Part shown: piece after piece, positions 55,741-64,000 of the stretch
Layout of the letters: each line of letters begins with the position of its first letter
Numbering within the stretch: position 1 is the first letter of the stretch
DNA from: Stomoxys calcitrans
Lineage: Eukaryota; Arthropoda; Insecta; Diptera; Muscidae
Length of the DNA: 64,000 nt
Assembly (NCBI RefSeq): GCF_963082655.1
Contig: NC_081553.1
Location: 155,969,441 to 156,033,440 of the forward strand
Reading direction: 5' to 3'
Translations under genes and position numbers: made by a program
Notes under the pieces: generated by a model
What the model saw: the letters and a program-made list of their open reading frames with translations, nothing else
Told to the model about the DNA's origin: nothing
The model's database searches: none

Positions 55741-55884
55741 GGAATAAAACAACAAATATCATATACCTACAAGAAAATGTATTAATTTTTAATGCGAACT
55801 TATTTTTAGGATTGTATATCATATGGTGGTAGCATAAAATTGTGTTTAAATATTTATATTTTATACTTTTTTCGTTATTTTGGC

Positions 55885-57118
55885 TCAAGGTCGTGATCCT
55901 CCCCCTTATCCCAATTCTCAGAAACGCCAGATCTCAGAAATGGGTCGTATGTTTTAAGCGAAATTTTGTGTGCGCTCATATAGTACCCAAGAAATAAAAA
56001 TTTGGTATCCAAATTTTGGATGGGGTACCTAGGGGGGCCGCCCCAGCCTAAAACCTACCAAACATATATTTAGACCAATCACGACAATATGGGACTCAAA
56101 TGAAAGGTATTTAGGATAAAAAAAACGTATCTGATATGCAATTGTCGGACCGTGTTAGGGAGACCACCCCAAAACACTCCTATATTGGACATATTTACCG
56201 GCCATGGCAATATGGGTCTCGAATGAAAGATATTTGCGAGTAAAATACGAATATAATATCCAAATGTGGGACCACGTTTCTGGGGGTCCACCCCTTCCCC
56301 AAAATACCCCCCAAACAGGACTTATTTACTGACCATGGGAATATGGGGCTTAAATGAAAGGCATTTGAGTGTAGAATTCGAATCTGATATCCAGATGTGG
56401 GACCAAGTGTTTGAGGGGACGCCGATCCCTAAGAACATACCCAAAGAAGAAAAATTTACGACCACATGGGACTCGAATGAAAGGTCTTTTGAAGTAAAGC
56501 ATGAATCTGATATCAATGTTCGGGAAAAGTGTCTATGGGGCCACCCCACCCCCATAACACCACCCAAATAGTTAATATTTGCTGTCCATTGCAATATGAG
56601 GCTCAAATAATGGGTATTTTAGAGTAGAACACCAAGCCAAGTCACTGAGTGGCCACCCCATCGACAAAACACCCACCAAACCGGTCATGTTTGCCGACTA
56701 TGGAAAAATGGAGCTCAAATGAAGGGTATTTCGGAGTAGACCATGAATCTGACATCAACATTCGGGGCCAAATGTCCAAGGGACGTCCCACCACCATAAC
56801 AACCCCCAAGTAGGACGTATTTGCTTACCAAGACAATTTGGGTCTTCAAGCCAGTGGAGCTCGATATTCATTGTTTTTAGGGCCCATCCCCTAAACCGGA
56901 CATATTTGCTGGCATTTTTCTGTAAGGGGACCATCGCAATATGGGGCTCAAATAAAGGTATTTGGGAGTTGAATACAAATTTGATATCCAAATGTAGGAC
57001 CATGTATTAAGGGCATCACCCCTTCCTCAAAGCACCCCTCAAAGGGTAAAAATTTGTCGACCATACCAATATGTGGCTCAAATGAAAGGTATTTGAGATT
57101 AGAAAACGTATTTGGCAC
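55885..57118 (+). repeat. Q-family repeat, tandem section
   Basis: Starts in the head's last part (cagaaacgccagatctcaga), then about eight units of ~128 bp, each with 'catggcaatatggggctcaaatgaaaggtatttg' and 'ggggaccacccc' blocks (for example at 56152, 56278, 56412). Matches 60479-62280 in inverse orientation. Ends where LINE A begins. Confidence 0.65.
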
Positions 57119-58262
57119 GAATTGCCGCTCTTATAATCTTATTGTACTGAAAAGCTTCAAGAAGGCACGCATTGCCGCTCTGATAATCTTATTGTATTCT
57201 TTGAGCTGTGTATAGTCACATCTCTGAAAACTTCCTCTTTTTTTACTACGTGCACCCTTATATAGTCTGCGGACCTCTTTCCCAATATAGCGTATCTCCC
57301 CTGTCATCCAGGGTTTTTCTTTGGACTGATGTCCTTTCTCGAGGAGGACAACTATCTTCGAAAGACCCACTAATGCAGTGGTAATTCTGTTGACATTGTC
57401 GTCAATGTCTTCTAAGCTTGAACAATCTAAATTACATTGCCCATGTCTTCTTCTGAGTAGTCTCCCAAATTTTGGCCAGTTGGTTTTCAATTTTACTGAA
57501 GCTAATAGGATTCGGCACTAGCCGTTTTATACTTAACCTAATGTAGCGATGGTCAGAGAAGGGGTGCTCCATGGAGACCCTCCGATCCTGAACCCAATCG
57601 ATCAAATTTTCCAAACATATTAACACATCTAATGACAACTTTCGCAGGTCCTCTGCCGAGAATAATTGATAGTTGATATGGTTCAGTCCAGAAACTTTTT
57701 TCCGGGTTGTTCATGGCTCCTGAAAGAAGGCAATATCAATCTTACCCTTGCTGATTTTCTCCATCAGAGCGATTGTAGCTGTCTCGCTCCGGTGGAGGAT
57801 TATCTAGATGACCTCAATCATTGGTCTTCAATTAAATAGACTTCTTGGGAGTGGGTGATGGTCTCATCGTCCGCTCCATGTGCTCGTTGGGTCCCTGTTC
57901 GTTAAACTTTGTTGGGTCACTCCACACTGCACTACGCCATGCCTTTAGTCTAAACCAAACTTGTCACGGAGATTTGATCAATGCCCACCACAAGGAGAGT
58001 TGCTTCCTCCGTCTCCTCCCTGTGGGAGACATCCCATTTCTCCACGACCAACTCTTGGATTTTGCTTGTTTAAGACTTCCATCATGCGTTCCGTCGCAAA
58101 TTCGCAGCCTTCATCCTTCATGAAGACCGACTCCTCTGTGAGCTGGGGGTTGTCGATTTTTGTCACTAGGTCTAGTTTTGCTTCCCAGTGCGTGAGGATA
58201 TTTCCAACGAGATTTTCGAGGGCATCTATACATTCCGCAGACGCACGGCGCAGCGTTAAAAT
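57119..58262 (-). mobile_element. LINE A copy: ORF1 end and ORF2 start
   Basis: From 58260 down: ASAECIDALENLVGNILTHW with EAKLDLVTKIDNPQLTEES (ORF1, to about 57980, then a shifted EATLLVVGIDQ), then ORF2 from about 57835: HRSETATIALMEKISKGKID, IAFFQEPW, VSGLNHINYQLF; a deletion joins this to LDVLICLENLIDWVQDRRV, then DHRYIRLSI and the linker. Broken, and truncated before the RT. The only LINE A copy here showing ORF1. Confidence 0.7.
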
Positions 58263-58336
58263 GTATTAAATTAATATGAGGTAACTTTAGATTTAAATGT
58301 CGTTAAATCGTTATCGAAAACATATTAGAGAACAGA

Positions 58337-59430
58337 TTTTTATACCCTCCACCATAGGATGAGGGTATACTAATTTCGTCATTCTGTTTGGAACACCTCA
58401 AAATATAAGTCGTATACCCCATAAAGTATAAATATTCTTGATCGTCATGTCATTTTAAGTCGATCTAGCCATGTCCGTCCGTCTGTCCGTCCAACGCTAA
58501 CTTTCGAAGGAGTAAAGCTAGCCGCTTGAAATTTCACACAAATACTTCTTATTAGTGTAGGTCGGTTGGGATTGTAAATGGGCTAAATCGGTCCATGTTT
58601 TGATATAGCTGCCATATAAACCGATCTTGGGTCTTGACGTCTTGAGCCTCTAGAGGGCGCAATTCATGTCCGATTTGACTAAAATTTTGCACGTGGTGTT
58701 TTTATATCACTTTTATATTTCGCTAAGTGTGGTTCTAATCGGTTTATGTTTTGATATAGCTGCCATATAAACCAATCTTAGGTCTTGACTTCTTGAGCCT
58801 CTAGAGTGCGCAACAACTGTTTTAAGTATGATTCAAATCGGTTCATAATCTGGTATAGCTGCCATATAAACGGATCTTGGATCTTTACTTCTTGAGCCGC
58901 TGGAGAGCGCAATTCTCATCCGATTTGGCTGAAATTTTGCATGAGGTGTTTTGTTATGATTTTCAATTACTGTGCTAAGTATGGCGCAAATCGATACAGA
59001 ACTTAATATAGCTGTCATATAAACCAATCTTGGATCTTGACTTCGTGAGCCTCTAGAGGGCCCAATTCTCCTCCGATTTGGCAGAAATTTTGTACAACGG
59101 CTTCTCTCATGACCTTTAACGTGTATAATATGGTCTGAATCGATCAATAGCTTGATACCACTCCCATATAAACCTATCTCCCGATTTTTCTTCCTGAGCC
59201 CCTACAATTCTTATTCGAGTGAACTGAAATGTTACACAATGACTTCTACAATGTTCAGCACTCATTTAACGTCCGAATCGGACTATAACTTGATATATCT
59301 CCAATAGCATAGCAGTTCTTATTCAATATTCTCGGTTTGCCTAAAAAGAGATACCGCGCATAGAACTCGACAAATGCGATCTATGGTGGAGGGTATATAA
59401 GATTCGGCCCGGCCGAATTTTACAAATTTT
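58337..59430 (-). repeat. R-family dispersed repeat, complete
   Basis: tttttataccctccaccata to gattcggcccggccgaattt. About five units, some shortened. Confidence 0.75.
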
Positions 59431-59452
59431 AAAATCTTTCGTCTTAAGTCAA

Positions 59453-59560
59453 AACAAGTAAAAACAAGCTAAGTCGGTAGGGCCGAATATTATATACAAT
59501 CCACTATCGATTGCATTTGTTCTTTGTACGGTTTCTTTTTATAGGCAGAAAATAAAAAGG
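59453..59560 (+). repeat. R-like repeat head
   Basis: aaaacaagtaaaaacaagctaag, then gtagggccgaatattatata and caatccactatcgattgc. A diverged head only, directly after the preceding R copy and in inverse orientation to it. Confidence 0.45.
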
Positions 59561-59583
59561 ATCAAGCAACAAACTCCGTGGAT

Positions 59584-60478
59584 TTTTATACCCACCACCA
59601 TAGAATAGGAGGTACATATATTCATATAGTCATTCCGTTTGCAACAAATCAAAATACCCATTTCCGATCCTACAATGTATATATATTCCGGATCGTCGTA
59701 AAATTCGAAGATGATTTTACGAAGTGTGCATATCTGTGCGTCTGTTGGTATCACACTACAGCCTTAAAACAAATTAGCTAAAATTTGACACAGATTCGTA
59801 TTTAGGCTATACGAAGGTTAAATTCTTGAGCAAGCAAAATTGGGTCATTTTTAGAAATAGCTGCCATAAAGATCGATCTCCCGGTTTAGGGTCTTAAGCC
59901 CATAAAAGCGACCAGAATTATAAAAATGTCATTGTTTTCGACAAATTTTGGTAATGTAATAGCTATTCAAAGGGTTTTAGCTCTCCTCCCAGAACGCCGG
60001 GCTGGGTTCGCTTACGGCGCATTTATCACCCGATTACGTTGATACTTAGAACAGTGAATTTTATTTGGCCTGTCGACATCCGCAAAATGTTTGGTCCAGA
60101 TCGAACTTTATTTACATACAGCTGCCATATAGACAGATCTGCAGTTTAAGGGTCTTAAACCCATTAAAGTCCCATTTGTTACCTGATTTCGCTGAAATTT
60201 GAAATAGTAAGTTATGCAACGTTTCGAGATCTCCAGATCGAACCATGTTAGGATATAGCTGTCTTATATACCGATCCGCCGAATTACGGTTTTAAGCCCA
60301 TAAAAGTTCCATTTGTTACCCGATTTTGTGAAATTTGAAACAGTGAGTTGCACTAGGCCTTTCGTTGTCCAAACTGAACATAGTCCAGATCGGACCAAAT
60401 CTCAATATAGCTGCCATATAGACCGATCTGCTAATTTGGGGTCGTAAGCCCATAATATATTTTTCCTATTTTTATGAA
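59584..60478 (-). repeat. S-family dispersed repeat
   Basis: Left end tttttatacccaccaccata; contains 'tataccgatc…taagcccataaaag' units of about 110-130 bp. It is cut by the Q element at 60479. Confidence 0.55.
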
Positions 60479-62648
60479 ATACTAGTTAACCCGGGCCCGC
60501 TCCGCTGCGCCTTCTTTTACTTTATATGGAACAAAAGTTTGCTTAGAATATTTATTTTCGACAATTTTGTGAAATACCATGCTACGAAAATAGTATATCG
60601 CTTGACTAACAGTTTAACAATATAAGTGCCTTTACCTGAATCCCATATGATCTTTAGTGGTCTACGAATTTAAGTTAGGATGTAAGGTGTACTCCATTCT
60701 TAAAATACTTCATTTCAGCCCCCTATTCTCATGATGTCTGATTTAGTGGTGTTTTCGGGGGAGAGGTGGTCCCCCAGATACTTGGCCCTGAAAAATATCA
60801 GCATCGTGCTCTTCTCTCAAATACCATTTATTTCAACTCCATATTGCCATTGGCTTAAGAGGAGTTTACAGGATGAGGCGTCACCCCAACACATGGTCCC
60901 AAAATAGGATATCAAATTCGTTTTCTAATCTCAAATACCTTTTTTTGAGCCCCATATTGCGATGGTCACTAGGAGTAGACCCCCAGAAAATTGGTCCCGA
61001 AAGTGGGTATCAATTCTTGCTCTACCCCCCAATACCTTTCATTTAAGCTCCACATTGACATGGTGGGTAATATGGCCGATTTAGGGGTGTTTTGGCGATT
61101 GGGGTGGTCCCCCAAACACTAAGCGCGGAAAATATATCAACAACGTACTCTATTCTCATATATCTAAATATCATTTATTTGAACCTCATATTGCCATTGC
61201 CCTCAAAATTGGATATTAAATTCGTTTTCTAATTTCATTTAAACTCCTTATTATAAAAGTCAGCAAATATGTCCGATTTGGGGTATTCGCCCTAAAAACT
61301 ATGAATATTTAGTTCCACTCTCTTTAAGACCCAAATTGTCTTGGTGAGCAAATACGACAAATTTGGGGGTTGTTATGGCAATGGGACGTCCGCTAGACAG
61401 TTTGTCCCTAATGTTGATATCAGATACGTGGTCTACTCCCACATACCTTTAATTTGAGCCCCATATTTCCATAGTCTGCAAACATGACCGGTTTGGGGGG
61501 TGTCAGTGAGTTGGCCTTGAAAATATATATCGGATTCGTGTTCTACTCTGAAAACCCTCTTATTTTAGCCTCGTATTGCAATAGTCAACAAATAATTCCT
61601 ATTTGGGTTGTGTTGTGGGGTGGTCCCATATACACTTTTCCCGAATATTGATATCAGATTCGTGCTTTACTCCCAAATACCTTTCTTTTGACCCCCATAT
61701 TGTTATGGTCGTAAATTTGTCCCCTTTGGGGATGTTTTTGGTGAGAGGCGGCCCCCCAAACACTTGGTCCCATATTTGGATATCAGATTCGTATTCTACA
61801 TTCAAATACCTTTTATTTAAGCCCCACATTCCAATGGTCAGTAAATAAGTCCTGTTTGGGGAGTGTTTTGGTAAAGTGGTGGACCCCCAGAAACGTGGTC
61901 CTACATTTGGATATCATATTCGTATTCTACTCGCAAATACCTTTCATTTGAGTCCCATATTGCCATGGTCGGTAAATACGTCCGATTTAGGGATGTTTTG
62001 GGGCTTGGGGTGGTCCCCCTAGCACTTGGTCCGACAATTGGATAGCAGATAAGTTTTCTAATACTAATTACGTTTTATTTGAGTCCCATATTGTCGTGAT
62101 TGGTATAAATATATGTTTGGTAGGTTTTAGGGTGAGGCAGCCTCCCTAGGTACCCCATCCGAAATTTGGATACCAATTTTTTATTTTTAGGGTAATATAT
62201 GAGAGCACAAAAAATTTCGCTTAAATCGCACCACCCATCTCCGAGATCTGGCGTTTCTGAAAATTAGGGTAAGGGGGAGGGTCATTTAAAACCAATACAC
62301 CGGCACAAACAATAACCTGTTGATATCTTAAAACTAGTTTGAGAACAAAAATTTCATCAAAATACTGAATCGGATTCGCCGAAACTTTCTCTACAGAACT
62401 AAGATATTCCCAAAGACAACCATACTTTGAAGGCTTAGTGTGTTGGCAATCAGTACAAAATTCAGATCTGACTTTATGACCAAATGACACCGCCGATGGA
62501 TCAGTTCCTGCACCCAACAGCGACTACAAAAAAAAAAAAGCTGAGGTATCTTTACCAACTTCACAGTAACAGAAATATGTTAGCAATTTTCGATTTTGAA
62601 AAAAATGTGGGGTGGGCCAACCCAAAGTGAAATTTTGGCTACGTCCCT
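60479..62648 (-). repeat. Q-family repeat, complete copy
   Basis: Read on the minus strand: head ccagggacgtagccaaaatt at 62648, about 400 bp of unique head, then the ~128-bp tandem section, then the end ggcgcagcggagcgggcccg ggttaactagt at 60485-60515. The end has an 8-bp palindrome (cgggcccg) about 11 bases before a CTAGT terminus, similar to the 3' end of Helitrons. No coding capacity. Confidence 0.6.
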
Positions 62649-63225
62649 GGCTCTCATATATATACATCGCCCCATTTTAACTTATAGAGTCACAGCAAGC
62701 GCATTTATTGACCAATCTTGCCAAAATTTTGCAAAACGCTTTCCCTAACGACTGCCACAGTATCTGAGAAGTTTGCTCGAAATCGATTTTGAGAAATATT
62801 GCAAGAAAGTGCTCACTTTTTAACCGATTCTTACGAAAGAAAGATTTTTTTATGACTCTAGATATTACTGGTGAATTTCATAAAATCGGCACAGATTTAG
62901 ATATAGCTGTCATATATGTATATCGCCAGATTTTCATCCCAAGAGCCAGTGCAAGCGCATTGTTTGACCAATATTGCCAATATTTTGCACAACGCTTTAC
63001 TCGACCACTACCACATTTCTGAGAAGTTTGCTCGAAATCAGTTCAGAATTAGATATAGCTCCCATATATATGTTCGCCAGATTTTGGGTAATTTGCCGTA
63101 ATTATGTCATTTGTCAACCGTAGTTATTACAGTTTGAACATATTTGCTCGCCGAGGTCCATCGAAATTGGTTCAGAATTGGATATAGCTCCCACATTGTA
63201 CTTATAGGGTAGAACATGGAGTTGC
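62649..63225 (-). repeat. P-family repeat fragment
   Basis: Units as in 15460-15995 ('agagtcacagcaagcgcatttattgaccaatcttgcc…', 'gagaagtttgctcgaaatc'), then 'cccacattgtacttatagggtag', the reverse complement of the P head. The gtaaggaaggg terminus is lost at about 63212. Confidence 0.6.
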
Positions 63226-63440
63226 AATAGACCACCCGATATCCGAACCCCGTATGGTCCATATCACATCATATTTAGATAAAGCCACCATATGGACCGA
63301 TCTGCGGATCTGGGATCTTAAGCCATAAAATCCTCATTTATAACCTGATTTCCCTTAAGGTGATAAACTGTGACTTATATAAGGCTTCTCGGTACCTGAA
63401 CCGAATATGATCGAAATCGACCCATACTTGGACATTTATA
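63226..63440 (-). repeat. S-like repeat fragment
   Basis: agataaagccaccatatgga ccgatctgcgg, then 'taagccataaaa' as in 59850-60470. Short and diverged. Confidence 0.4.
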
Positions 63441-64000
63441 TAGATATAGTAGGCCCACTCTGCTGCGCCTTCATTAGCACGACGCGAAAAATAAATTCTT
63501 TATGTACTACCAAATACCTTTTATTGAATACCATATAGCCATGATTGACAAATATTCACAATTTGGAAGGTGTTTTGAGGGGTAAGCAACCTCCTATGAC
63601 TTGAACCTGATTTTAATACCATATTTATAGTCTACTCGCGAATAACTTTTGATTGAGTCCCATATTATCCTGTTCGTCTAATATGCCCACTTGGGACGGT
63701 TTTGGTTTTGGGGCGGCCCCCTTGGTAATTACACCCAATTTTTAATATTCGATAATCGTACTCGTACTCTACTCTCAAATATCTTTCATTGGAGTCCCAT
63801 ATTGTCCCAATCGGCCCACTTTTGATTTTGGGCGGTTCTTTTCGTGCTGTTTTGGGCTCAAGGCGGTGCCCTAGATACTTGGGATACATTTTTGACAACA
63901 GATTCGTATTCTACTCCCGAATACATTTCATTTGTGTCCCATATTGTCCCGATGGGTCCACTTTGTTTTTTGGCGGTACTTTTGAGCGGTTTTGGGCTTT
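63441..64000 (-). repeat. Q-family repeat, partial, runs off the window
   Basis: Starts gtaggcccactctgctgcgc (diverged Q end) and continues with ~128-bp units ('ctcccgaatacatttcatttg', 'cccatattgtcccgat'). Continues beyond 64000. Confidence 0.6.

Overview
The window looks like heterochromatin-like or intergenic DNA of a higher fly. A muscid relative (stable fly, house fly, horn fly) is my best guess, from the style of the dispersed 'tataccctccaccat…' repeats, the LINE types and a dipteran-like Sod1 remnant; no species can be proven from the sequence alone. I see no intact host gene. Nearly everything recognisable is mobile DNA, nested several layers deep, and most of the short open frames are by-products of repeats.

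The centrepiece is 28302-38083. A decayed Copia-type LTR element on the minus strand (TSD attca) has been entered by a Transib transposon (29875-35401, TSD aaacg) and, separately, by the 3' end of a LINE (about 36430-37050). The Transib carries an uninterrupted 680-codon RAG1-like transposase (D271, D385, E599, CxxC and HxxxxH zinc ligands visible), ends in the V(D)J heptamer CACAGTG, and has inverted repeats of 1.73/1.77 kb, far longer than usual. These repeats reach into the transposase gene, so the last ~96 codons, including the catalytic Glu, exist twice in opposite orientation. A second, non-autonomous Transib-like insertion (25462-26655, TSD cagtg) sits in a LINE 2.8 kb away and has RSS-like ends (heptamer, 22-24 bp spacer, A-rich nonamer).

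Other layers: a young Copia element (46866-51181, LTRs identical by eye, TSD acaaa, initiator-tRNA-Met internal PBS) that nevertheless has a frameshift, a stop codon and a protease active-site Asp-to-Asn change; two LINE families (A and B) with endonuclease, RT and RNase H in several truncated or inverted copies; smaller pieces of other LINEs, mariner and Tc1 transposases; a tRNA-derived SINE in three copies; and families of non-coding dispersed repeats, several with internal tandem units (R about 152 bp; Q about 128 bp; P, S and T).

Layout: 1-7500 repeats, mariner remnant, head-to-head LINE A; 7500-16000 repeats, SINE, a TIR element and a TRIM-like element; 16162-16433 a broken Cu/Zn superoxide dismutase copy beside a Jockey-like LINE end; 17270-19500 R repeats; 20160-22930 LINE A; 22970-28300 LINE B with the Transib-like insertion; 28302-38083 the Copia/Transib nest; 38095-41020 SINE, transposase remnants and an R repeat; 41095-52490 LINE B copies interrupted by LINE D, a P repeat and Copia; 52500-64000 R, Q, S and P repeats with LINE A and SINE pieces. 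Only the Transib transposase looks functional as read.
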